7,196 nt of DNA from positions 1 to 7,196 of the forward strand of contig JAQUUD010000053.1 of NCBI GenBank assembly GCA_028694075.1, given 5' to 3'. Of the stretch, positions 1 through 5,944 are shown in pieces. The notes beneath the pieces were generated by a model, which searched no databases, was not told the origin of the DNA, and saw only the letters and a list, made by a program, of their open reading frames with translations. The DNA is from Clostridia bacterium (GTDB taxonomy: Bacteria; Bacillota; Clostridia; Christensenellales; UBA1242). Every line of letters begins with the position of its first letter. Within the stretch, counting starts at the first letter, position 1. The translations under genes were made by a program, and so were the position numbers.

Positions 1-1748
1 CAACCAAGGAAAACGCAAATATGCAAAGAAGTGTTGCGGGGCTTAATAATTATGTTCGTGAAGCATTCACTAAAAAATATTGGCTTAGTGCCATTTATCC
101 AAGCGAAATTCGTGATGCGCATGTAAGCGGAGCGGTACATATTCACGATTTGGGCTTTTTGGGTGCTTATTGTGTGGGTTGGGATTTAAGAGGGGTTTTG
201 GTTGATGGTTTTGGCGGAGTTCCTGGCAAAGTCTGTTCAAGTCCGGCAAAGCATTTGCGTTCTTTTTTAGGGCATGTTACAAATGCAACATTTACATTGC
301 AAGGCGAAACTGCGGGTGCTCAGGCGTGGAGCAGTTTTGACACTTATTGTGCACCGTTTATTCGTGCAGATAATTTAACCTTTAAGCAAGTTAAACAATG
401 TTTGCAAGAATTTATTTTTAATATTAACATTCCAACAAGAGTTGGCTTTCAATGCCCGTTTAGCAATATAACATTAGATTTAAAAGTGCCAAAACTGCTT
501 TCGAACGAGCCTGTGATTATTGGCGGAAAACCGCAAGACACTTGTTATGGCGATTATCAAGCAGAAATGGATATTTTTAATAAAGCATTTTGTGAGGTGA
601 TGCTTGAGGGTGATTCCAACGGTAGAGTTTTCACATTCCCTGTTCCAACAATTAATATAACAAAAGATTTAGATTGGGACAGTGAAATTATAAATTGCAT
701 AATGGAAATAACTTGTAAATATGGGATTCCTTATTTTGCAAATTATGTGAATTCAGACTTATCGCCGGAAGATGCAATTTCAATGTGTTGCAGGCTTAGA
801 ATGGACGTCAAGGAATTAAGAAAGCGTGGAGGCTCACTTTTCGGTTCAAATCCTTTAACGGGGTCAATCGGAGTTGTAACGCTTAATTTGCCTCGTATTG
901 CTCATCTTTCCAACACGGAAGAAGAGTTTTTTAGTAGACTTGGCAAGCTGGCGGAACTCGCTAAAAACAGCCTTGAAATAAAGCGTAAAATTGTCGAAAA
1001 TCAAACAAATAATGGTCTTTACCCTTATTGCTCTTATTATTTAAGGTCAGTGAAAGCCAAAACAGGAAATTATTGGGGCAATCATTTCAGTACAATAGGT
1101 ATTGTTGGAATGAATGAAGCAGTTATGAACTTATTTGGAAAAGATGAAAATCTTACAACAAGTTACGGTCAAGAATTTGCGATTAAAACTATGAATTTCT
1201 TGAGAGCAAAACTTATGCAGTTCCAAGCAGAAACAGGAAACAACTATAACTTGGAAGCAACACCGGCAGAGGGTGCAACCGCACGCCTTGCCAAAATTGA
1301 TAAAAAACGATTTCCAGATATAATAACAGCAGGAACAGACCAAGTGTTTTATACAAACAGCACACAACTTCCTGTTGAGTTCACTGATGATATTTTTAAA
1401 ACAATTGAACTTCAAGATGAATTGCAGTCGCTTTATACCGGCGGAACAGTGTTGCATTTATATTTAGGCGAAAAGGTTGAAGACAGGCAAACCTGCAAAA
1501 AATTAATAAGAAAAATTTTCGAAAATTCAAAAATGCCTTATGTTTCTATAACACCAACTTTTAGTGTTTGCAAAAATCACGGATATATTGCAGGCGAACA
1601 TTATAATTGCCCAGAATGTAATGAAAAAACAGAAGTTTGGTCAAGAGTTGTGGGTTATTTAAGAACGGTTCAAGATTTCAACGAATCAAAAAAATGCGAA
1701 TACGACCTTCGAAAAAAATATGTTATAAACGGCGACTTGCTGGATTGA
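1..1748 (+). CDS. nrdD: Anaerobic (class III) ribonucleoside-triphosphate reductase NrdD, 5' partial
   Basis: This enzyme reduces ribonucleoside triphosphates to deoxyribonucleotides in the cytoplasm under anaerobic conditions, using a glycyl radical installed by NrdG. The frame is open to the left edge (first whole codon at base 3). The ATG at 21 is internal: the six codons before it read TKENAN, which continues the family's conserved N-A-N-x-(x)-S-x-x-G-L-N block. Counting from that internal Met, visible landmarks are HDLGFLGAYC (Cys51) and CCRLRMD (Cys256/Cys257), probable active-site thiol positions; the RGGSLFGSNPLTGSIG block; a zinc site with Cys517-x2-His520 and Cys530-x2-Cys533; and the C-terminal SRVVGYL glycyl-radical motif with Gly545. 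The C terminus is complete. About 580 residues are visible; full-length members with an N-terminal ATP-cone usually exceed 700, so that part is missing from the window. The activase gene follows on the same strand. The family assignment is very secure. Confidence 0.97.
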   Translation, partial: TKENANMQRSVAGLNNYVREAFTKKYWLSAIYPSEIRDAHVSGAVHIHDLGFLGAYCVGWDLRGVLVDGFGGVPGKVCSSPAKHLRSFLGHVTNATFTLQGETAGAQAWSSFDTYCAPFIRADNLTFKQVKQCLQEFIFNINIPTRVGFQCPFSNITLDLKVPKLLSNEPVIIGGKPQDTCYGDYQAEMDIFNKAFCEVMLEGDSNGRVFTFPVPTINITKDLDWDSEIINCIMEITCKYGIPYFANYVNSDLSPEDAISMCCRLRMDVKELRKRGGSLFGSNPLTGSIGVVTLNLPRIAHLSNTEEEFFSRLGKLAELAKNSLEIKRKIVENQTNNGLYPYCSYYLRSVKAKTGNYWGNHFSTIGIVGMNEAVMNLFGKDENLTTSYGQEFAIKTMNFLRAKLMQFQAETGNNYNLEATPAEGATARLAKIDKKRFPDIITAGTDQVFYTNSTQLPVEFTDDIFKTIELQDELQSLYTGGTVLHLYLGEKVEDRQTCKKLIRKIFENSKMPYVSITPTFSVCKNHGYIAGEHYNCPECNEKTEVWSRVVGYLRTVQDFNESKKCEYDLRKKYVINGDLLD

Positions 1749-2003
1749 TTTTTATTAATGTAAAAGTTATAATATAAATATTAGTTATTAATATAAAAAA
1801 CGACACACGACTTTTTCAAATTAGTTGATTATCACAGTTTTTTAAATCAGATTTCAATTTAAACTTAAATAAAATTTTTTATATTATTTATGTCGGCAAA
1901 TTAAATGCTTGATTTTTGATTAACTTGAATTTGAATAATTTATATTTTAAGATTTTGGCATTTGTTCGAAATGTGCATATCACTTCAGAATAAAAATCAG
2001 AAC

Positions 2004-2027
2004 AAAAAAACTAAAAAAACTAAAAAA
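2004..2027. repeat. Phased A-tracts (A7-CT-A7-CT-A6)
   Basis: Three A-runs at 2004-2010, 2013-2019 and 2022-2027 are separated by CT dinucleotides, giving a 9-bp period close to the helical repeat. Such arrays are known to bend DNA or to act as UP-like elements. The same A7-CT-A5 motif recurs at 2863-2876 beside the nrdG terminator. The repeat is directly visible; any effect on transcription is inference. Confidence 0.6.
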
Positions 2028-2063
2028 TTATATAAAATATTGTTAAAAATAAAGTTTATTTCC

Positions 2064-2082
2064 AAAACTCAAAAAGAGTTTT
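2064..2082 (+). other. Small hairpin directly upstream of the nrdG ribosome binding site
   Basis: AAAACTC (2064-2070) and GAGTTTT (2076-2082) form a perfect 7-bp inverted repeat around an AAAAA loop. It ends about 15 nt before the nrdG ATG, immediately upstream of the weak Shine-Dalgarno sequence. The stem is AT-rich with only two G-C pairs, and only one more T follows the right arm before AAAG, so it would be a poor terminator. It may instead influence translation initiation or be chance. Confidence 0.4.
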
Positions 2083-2097
2083 TAAAGTGGATTGTTT

Positions 2098-2793
2098 ATG
2101 AATGTTGGTGGTTTTTTAAAACAGTCTTTTATTGATTATCCGGGAACAATTTGTGCGGTAATTTTTACAAGCGGTTGTAATTTTAAATGCTGGTATTGCC
2201 ATAATTCTCAATTAATAAACGATGCCAGTTCATCTCAAATTTCACTTGCTGAAATTTATGATTTTTTAAAAAGCAGAAAAAAGTTTCTGGAAGGAGTTGT
2301 TATTTCGGGCGGAGAGCCAACTTTGCAGGCTGACTTGAAGGAAGTTGCAAGGGCAATAAAACAACTCGGATATAAAGTTAAACTGGATACAAACGGCTCA
2401 AATCCGCAAGTGTTGCAAAGTTTGCTTGATGAAAATTTGATTGATTATGTTGCAATGGACATTAAAACTTGTTTAAGAAATTATAATGAAATAATAAATA
2501 CATACAAAGATTTTAGTGATGAACTTAAAAAAAGTATTGAAATAATAAAAAATAGCAAAGTTGATTATGAATTCAGAACAACATTTTCGCCCGATATTTC
2601 TCTCGGCGATATTAAAGAAATTGCAGACCTTGCAAAAGATTCAAAAGCCTTTTATTTGCAGAAATATACGGCAGAAAATGCCCCCTGTGGTTCTAGCAAC
2701 ATAACATTAATGCCACATTCAAGAAAAACATTCGATGATGCATTAACCATTTTAAAAACAACAATACCCAGTTCAAAAATTAGAGGGTTATGA
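2098..2793 (+). CDS. nrdG: Anaerobic ribonucleoside-triphosphate reductase activating protein, radical SAM (NrdG2 type)
   Basis: This activase cleaves S-adenosylmethionine with a 4Fe-4S cluster to generate the glycyl radical on NrdD, encoded just upstream on the same strand. From the chosen start, the opening GGFLKQSFIDYPG and the cluster motif Cys27-x3-Cys31-x2-Cys34 (CNFKCWYC) are diagnostic. They are followed by the SAM-binding ISGGEPT (Gly-Gly-Glu-Pro, 71-74), KLDTNGSNP (95-103) and VAMDIK (118-123). The length of 231 residues fits the TIGR02495-type activases, which are longer than the roughly 155-residue E. coli NrdG. The ATG at 2098 is preferred to an in-frame TTG at 2092 because family members begin at this Met and a weak GTGGA lies 6 nt before it. 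Some relatives in this family act on other glycyl-radical enzymes, but the neighbouring nrdD supports the reductase partner. A strong terminator follows. Confidence 0.93.
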   Translation: MNVGGFLKQSFIDYPGTICAVIFTSGCNFKCWYCHNSQLINDASSSQISLAEIYDFLKSRKKFLEGVVISGGEPTLQADLKEVARAIKQLGYKVKLDTNGSNPQVLQSLLDENLIDYVAMDIKTCLRNYNEIINTYKDFSDELKKSIEIIKNSKVDYEFRTTFSPDISLGDIKEIADLAKDSKAFYLQKYTAENAPCGSSNITLMPHSRKTFDDALTILKTTIPSSKIRGL

Positions 2794-2879
2794 AGATAAA
2801 TTTTTGTTCTCAAAAAAATCGAAAAATATTTAATGTAGCGATTAATAATAAAAATATAAAATAAAAAAACTAAAAACCC

Positions 2880-2904
2880 GCACTTCGTTTGAAGTGCTTT
2901 TTTT
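2880..2904 (+). terminator. Intrinsic terminator after nrdG
   Basis: GCACTTC (2880-2886), loop GTTT and GAAGTGC (2891-2897) form a perfect 7-bp stem followed by seven T residues (2898-2904). An A-rich stretch (A7-CT-A5) precedes the stem. This is the clear end of the nrdG transcript, 87 bp after its stop codon. Confidence 0.92.
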
Positions 2905-2954
2905 CGTCGTTAATTTTACCATTCAATGATGGCATTTAGTATACTTTAATCTAT

Positions 2955-2984
2955 TTGCCTAAAAAAAATATTTTGTGATATAAT
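2955..2984 (+). promoter_or_regulatory. Sigma-A-type promoter with extended -10 for the lipoprotein gene
   Basis: TTGCCT (2955-2960) and a perfect TATAAT (2979-2984) are separated by 18 bp, and TGA immediately before the -10 supplies the extended -10 TGn element. Transcription would start near 2991, leaving a leader of about 35 nt before the ATG at 3026. It lies downstream of the nrdG terminator, so the lipoprotein gene is an independent unit. Confidence 0.8.
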
Positions 2985-3025
2985 ATATGGGATTAAAAAA
3001 TTTGATATTATAAATAGGAGTTTTT

Positions 3026-4300
3026 ATGAAGAAAATATTTTGTATATTTTTATTGGTTGTATTCATTTTACCGTGCGTATATATGTTGACAGCATGTGGC
3101 GGTAGTATATCATTTAACAATTTGACAATAAAAAATTGGGATGCTTATTCATCTATTGGTGCTGGTTTTGTGAGAAGAACCATACCGAATAATAATGTAT
3201 ATGCCGAAGACACAAACTCACAGGCGGATGCAAAATTGTTTGGGATAAGGAGTGATGGGACTTATGAGCCTATAGTATTTGTTAATGAAAATGGTAATGA
3301 AACTCAACAGTCTTTATATCTCAGTGGATTTAGTGCTTTTAAGAATTTTACTTTTATAAGCTATTCTACACTAAAGGTTAATTATATCAATTTGTTTGAT
3401 AATAATTATTCCCAAGAATATGTTATTAGTGGAACTGGTAGGTTATATAGGTTAGATGATGTATTTGAATTTATTAATTTATATACATTATACAATTATG
3501 ATGAAAGTGATACTGCTATATTTTTCATTGGTGCAAAGATAACGGATGTAAGTAGATCTAATATTTATAAAATGTCTATTGAAAATAATGATTTAAAAAT
3601 AGAAAAAATTATAGACTTATCTACAGTTGAAAATTCTTTTGGATATGGTTTTTTTGTCGATAAGCACGGCAATATTTTTTCTAACAATAAAAATTATATA
3701 ATAAAAGTAGATAAAACTATTCATTTGCTAGCGAACAACGACATTTTTAAAGCAATGAATAATCTTGTTTATTGTGGCAATCAAGTCTTTAATGCTGAAG
3801 GTGAACTTGTTGACTCAGATTTTATTCCAACCTCAACTGTTAACTGTCATGCAATAGGAAAAGTACCGGGAGCGTCAAATACAAAATATTTAATTAAGCA
3901 GGATTCAGATTTATATTATTATTACAATTTCCACGACACTCCAGATATAATATATAAGGTAAGTTTTAATATGGACTCTTATCTAATTGATATTATTTAT
4001 TTGGAAGATTATGAATCTAGCAGGTATGTTGAAGGTGAGCATGTATTTGCGTATAATAAAATATATTTTATAAATAATCAGGAAATTTATTATATAAATA
4101 TTACAACTGGTTGTAAAACAATATTAAATACAGATTACATTTTTAATGCTATTTGGTCGGATAATAAAGGAAATATTTGTTTTTCAGCTGTCGATTCAAG
4201 TTTAGATGCTGTTACAGGGACAATTGATGGTGAAAACAATATTACAATAGGCATTGTATCTAATGGCTATGATGTGATATATATTAAACCAATTAATTAA
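3026..4300 (+). CDS. Predicted lipoprotein of unknown function, probable beta-propeller
   Basis: I do not recognise a named family. The protein has 424 residues and starts with a lipoprotein signal: MKK, a hydrophobic segment (residues 4-21) and the lipobox LTAC, with Cys24 as the lipid-modified residue. After cleavage it would be anchored to the outer face of the membrane. The mature part is rich in Tyr, Asn, Asp and Ile and reads as alternating short beta strands. Two blade-like motifs, DKHGNI (212-217) and DNKGNI (379-384), resemble the D-x-x-G-N-I turns of beta-propeller repeats, so a propeller fold is inferred, not proven. No catalytic motif is visible. The start is set by AGGAG (3016-3020) 5 nt before the ATG. 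The gene stands alone between two similar terminators, with its own promoter. A role as a surface binding protein is possible but unsupported. Confidence 0.85.
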   Translation: MKKIFCIFLLVVFILPCVYMLTACGGSISFNNLTIKNWDAYSSIGAGFVRRTIPNNNVYAEDTNSQADAKLFGIRSDGTYEPIVFVNENGNETQQSLYLSGFSAFKNFTFISYSTLKVNYINLFDNNYSQEYVISGTGRLYRLDDVFEFINLYTLYNYDESDTAIFFIGAKITDVSRSNIYKMSIENNDLKIEKIIDLSTVENSFGYGFFVDKHGNIFSNNKNYIIKVDKTIHLLANNDIFKAMNNLVYCGNQVFNAEGELVDSDFIPTSTVNCHAIGKVPGASNTKYLIKQDSDLYYYYNFHDTPDIIYKVSFNMDSYLIDIIYLEDYESSRYVEGEHVFAYNKIYFINNQEIYYINITTGCKTILNTDYIFNAIWSDNKGNICFSAVDSSLDAVTGTIDGENNITIGIVSNGYDVIYIKPIN

Positions 4301-4457
4301 CGATGTAATTTATATAAACCTCAAGTAACTTAAGTAAATTTTTGTTCAATGGGTAAATAATCCTACAACTTGCTTTATTTTAAATTATAATAACGACAAT
4401 AAAAACTATGATATTTGACAAATTAAATTTTTATAATTATTCTAAAAAAGTAAAATA

Positions 4458-4481
4458 AAAAGCACTTCTTTAAGTGCTTTT
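4458..4481. terminator. Bidirectional intrinsic terminator between the lipoprotein gene and tRNA-fMet
   Basis: AAAAGCACTT (4458-4467), loop CTTT and AAGTGCTTTT (4472-4481) form a perfect 10-bp stem. On the + strand it ends in TTTTATTT and can stop the lipoprotein transcript; on the - strand the run TTTTTATTTTA follows the stem, about 12 nt past the tRNA CCA end. It can therefore serve both converging units. The stem core matches the terminator at 2880-2904. Confidence 0.88.
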
Positions 4482-4492
4482 ATTTATCTAAT

Positions 4493-4569
<77 letters not shown>

Positions 4570-4581
4570 TCAACTAAGTTT

Positions 4582-4669
4582 TTGTTTTTTTGAACTCAAT
4601 TAATTAAAAAATTAAAATCTTGTTTTTTGAATCGATTTAATTCAATTGTATTAAATTGTTTTTTGAACT
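4582..4669. repeat. Three TTGTTTTTTGAA-like repeats at 36-38 bp spacing
   Basis: Copies start at 4582 (with one additional T), 4620 and 4656. The core TTGTTTTTTGAA is identical in the second and third copies, and copies one and three both continue with CT. On the tRNA strand they read TTCAAAAAACAA. They lie within the first 100 bp upstream of tRNA-fMet, so they are either leader sequence or protein-binding sites. Low complexity makes chance possible. Confidence 0.45.
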
Positions 4670-4810
4670 GTTTACTGAGAATTTAAAATTATTTTTTTTA
4701 ATCTGTAATTTTCGAGTTTAAAATCATATTATTTTTGATAATTTCGATAAACACTCAAATTTATATGTAAATTAAACACAAAATAAGAATTAATTTAATT
4801 AGCAAATAAT

Positions 4811-4839
4811 ATTTTAAGATCAATTAATTAAGCAGTCAA
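4811..4839 (-). promoter_or_regulatory. Sigma-A-type promoter P2 upstream of tRNA-fMet
   Basis: On the minus strand TTGACT (4839-4834) is followed after exactly 17 bp by TAAAAT (4816-4811). Both hexamers are one mismatch from consensus. Start would be near 4804, about 235 nt before the first tRNA base. No gene other than the tRNA lies downstream before the terminator at 4458-4481. Confidence 0.6.
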
Positions 4840-4855
4840 TAAAAGCAACAAAATT

Positions 4856-4884
4856 ATTTTAGCATTTTTGCTTTCAAATGTCAA
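4856..4884 (-). promoter_or_regulatory. Strong sigma-A-type promoter P1 upstream of tRNA-fMet
   Basis: On the minus strand a perfect TTGACA (4884-4879) is followed after exactly 17 bp by TAAAAT (4861-4856), with TGC directly before the -10 giving an extended -10 element. A small inverted repeat, AGCA-AAAA-TGCT, lies in the spacer region. Start would be near 4849, about 280 nt upstream of the tRNA. It is among the best promoter matches in the window, yet no protein gene lies downstream of it. Confidence 0.72.
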
Positions 4885-4951
4885 CCTCTTTTTTTAATCA
4901 ATGAAAATAATATATTATCACGAAAACTTAAGTTTAATTACATTAAATTTG

Positions 4952-4980
4952 TAAGTAATTATTAAAAATTATAAGTAATT
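4952..4980. repeat. Direct repeat TAAGTAATT, 20-bp period
   Basis: TAAGTAATT occurs at 4952-4960 and again at 4972-4980, with AT-rich sequence between. The copies are on the same face of the helix. No function can be assigned, and the base composition makes chance recurrence fairly likely. Confidence 0.4.
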
Positions 4981-5110
4981 TGTATGCCAACTAAGCAAAT
5001 TTTTATTTTGTAACACTTAATATATTTTATATTATATAAGTCAACGCATTTCTGTGCATGTTTTTAATTTTATCATAAATCAAACGAATTTATTATTAAA
5101 TCATAAAATT

Positions 5111-5461
5111 TTATTGTGCAAAACCTAAACTTATTAATATTGCTCGGTTTATTTCTTTCATTTTTAAATTATCAAGTTTTGAAATTTTTTGTTTTAATCT
5201 TGTTTTATCAATCGTTCTGATTTGTTCAAGTAAAACAACAGAATCTTTTGGAAGGGAATAATTTATTGATGATAATTCTATGTGAGTTGGAATTCGTGCT
5301 TTGTTAATCTGGCTTGTTATTGCTGCAACTATCACCGTGGGTGAATATTTATTTCCGATGTCGTTTTGTAAAACAACAATAGGTCTTATCCCGCCTTGTT
5401 CGCTTCCGACAACCGGAGATAAATCTGCATAATATATTTCACCTCGCTTAATTTCTTCCAT
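5111..5461 (-). CDS. ndoA: MazF/PemK-family endoribonuclease toxin (NdoA/EndoA-like)
   Basis: This is the toxin of a type II toxin-antitoxin pair. Members of this family cut single-stranded RNA at short specific sequences; B. subtilis NdoA cuts within UACAU. The 116-residue protein is full length and closely follows NdoA: KRGEIYYADLSPVVGSEQGG (5-24), RPIVVLQNDIGNKYSPT (26-42), VAAITSQ (45-51) and DSVVLLEQIRTIDK (73-86). Arg26 and Thr49, equivalent to the catalytic Arg and Thr of NdoA, are present, so the enzyme looks active. Residue 50 is Ser where NdoA has Ala. The ATG at 5461 lies inside the end of the antitoxin gene (14-nt overlap) and is preceded by AAGGA (minus strand 5471-5467) with 5-nt spacing, which implies coupled translation. 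RNA target specificity cannot be read directly, but near-identity around the active site suggests a UACAU-like site. Confidence 0.95.
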   Translation of the reverse strand: MEEIKRGEIYYADLSPVVGSEQGGIRPIVVLQNDIGNKYSPTVIVAAITSQINKARIPTHIELSSINYSLPKDSVVLLEQIRTIDKTRLKQKISKLDNLKMKEINRAILISLGFAQ

Positions 5462-5681
5462 TCAATTCCTTTTCATATTCGATTAAATTATTCAGATCAG
5501 GCTCGCAAAAGCCTTCGCTCTCTTTCATACTATGCTTTAAAGCAAAAAAACTGTTAACAGTTATGTTAAAGTTTTCCAGATATTTCTTAGTAACAAACTT
5601 TTCTAAGTCGCCGTGGCTATCTTCGAAAACCTTTAATTCTTTTAATTGTTTTTTGCTAATAATTTCTAAAAAACTACTCAT
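5448..5681 (-). CDS. Probable cognate antitoxin of the MazF/NdoA toxin, divergent
   Basis: A 77-residue acidic and basic mixed protein directly upstream of the toxin and overlapping it by 14 nt, the standard arrangement for an antitoxin. It does not obviously match NdoAI of B. subtilis. The N-terminal half can be read as a degenerate ribbon-helix-helix: a strand FLEIIS (4-9), helix KKQLKELKVFEDSHG (10-24) and helix DLEKFVTKKYLENF (25-38). The remaining half would then be the flexible toxin-neutralising tail (EGFCEPDLNNLIEYEKELNGRN region). This fold is inferred by eye. An in-frame ATG at 5693 would add four residues, but GGAG (5691-5688) sits 6 nt before the ATG at 5681 and none precedes the upstream one, so 5681 is chosen. 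Role: binds and inhibits the toxin and probably represses the operon. Confidence 0.82.
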   Translation of the reverse strand: MSSFLEIISKKQLKELKVFEDSHGDLEKFVTKKYLENFNITVNSFFALKHSMKESEGFCEPDLNNLIEYEKELNGRN

Positions 5682-5691
5682 AATATTCTCC
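5682..5691 (-). promoter_or_regulatory. Ribosome binding site that sets the antitoxin start
   Basis: GGAG on the minus strand (5691-5688) followed by 6 nt lies before the ATG at 5681-5679. It overlaps the last base of the alternative upstream ATG (5693-5691), which itself has only AT-rich sequence before it. This favours the shorter antitoxin. Confidence 0.75.
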
Positions 5692-5737
5692 ATAAATTTG
5701 AATTTTTAAACTTAAAATGGCTTAATTTCTCATTTAG

Positions 5738-5767
5738 TTTATCTCATATTTTTAAGAAATATGTAAA
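5738..5767 (-). promoter_or_regulatory. Candidate promoter of the toxin-antitoxin operon
   Basis: On the minus strand TTTACA (5767-5762) and GATAAA (5743-5738) are 18 bp apart, with TGA before the -10 giving an extended -10 element. Start would be near 5731, about 50 nt before the antitoxin ATG. An alternative further upstream, TATAAT at 5839-5834 or 5834-5829, has TTGATT at less favourable spacing (14 or 19 bp). Confidence 0.42.
5745..5763. promoter_or_regulatory. 19-bp palindrome in the promoter spacer, candidate antitoxin operator
   Basis: CATATTT (5745-5751) and AAATATG (5757-5763) are perfect inverted arms around TTAAG. The palindrome fills the spacer between the candidate -35 and -10 of the toxin-antitoxin operon. 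Many type II antitoxins bind a palindrome over their own promoter to autoregulate; assigning that role here is inference from position and symmetry. Confidence 0.5.
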
Positions 5768-5944
5768 AATTTTATAAATTATTAAAAATAATTAGACTTA
5801 TTGATAAAAATTGGATATACTAATAATGATTATATTATAAAAAATAAAGTTTAAATCAATTTAATCTGTTTTTTAAAGCAAATTAAATGAAAAATTTACT
5901 GAATTAATTTATGCTTTGATAAATTCATAAAATTCGGAGAAGCA

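Larger units (their letters stand above)
1749..2097. other. AT-rich intergenic spacer between nrdD and nrdG
   Basis: This 349-bp stretch holds no credible open reading frame, RNA gene or GC-rich terminator. It contains a near-direct repeat just after the nrdD stop (AGTTATAATATAAA at 1765 and AGTTATTAATATAAA at 1783), phased A-tracts at 2004-2027 and a 7-bp hairpin at 2064-2082. No convincing -35/-10 pair was found, although the TATAAA at 2031-2036 could be a -10 element with a poor -35. It is long for a gap between two genes that are often tightly linked, so nrdG may have its own promoter here. Confidence 0.6.
4570..5110. other. AT-rich intergenic region upstream of tRNA-fMet and downstream of the toxin gene
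   Basis: This 541-bp stretch contains no open reading frame of useful length on either strand. It holds two good minus-strand promoters (4811-4839 and 4856-4884), three TTGTTTTTTGAA-like repeats close to the tRNA, a 20-bp-spaced direct repeat at 4952-4980, and an imperfect inverted repeat in which GAGTTTA (4714-4720) can pair with TAAACACTC (4748-4756) with a bulge. A perfect palindrome, ATAAAATTTTAT (5103-5114), overlaps the toxin stop codon. No GC-rich terminator for the toxin operon is visible. Confidence 0.6.

Noticed and set aside
21..23. ATG at 21 as the start of nrdD
   Set aside because: The frame is open upstream and the preceding codons TKENAN continue a conserved block; the gene is truncated by the window edge.
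1131..1457. 108-codon minus-strand open frame inside nrdD
   Set aside because: It lies wholly antisense to well-conserved nrdD, is Cys-rich with no family motif, and has no separate promoter or ribosome binding site that I can see.
2092..2097. TTG start for nrdG, two codons upstream of the ATG
   Set aside because: The ATG at 2098 matches the usual family N terminus and has the better spacing from the weak GTGGA site.
4415..4443. Plus-strand promoter TTGACA-N17-TATTCT
   Set aside because: It would start transcription at the terminator hairpin and run antisense through tRNA-fMet with no gene downstream; the -10 match is poor.
5015..5046. Third minus-strand promoter with TTGACT before an AT-rich run
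   Set aside because: The -10 at acceptable spacing (TATTAA, 16 bp) is weak, and alternating AT sequence makes such matches common.
5895..5923. Plus-strand promoter TTTACT-N17-GATAAA before the membrane protein gene
   Set aside because: Both hexamers are weak and the start would fall almost on the ribosome binding site; too uncertain to list.
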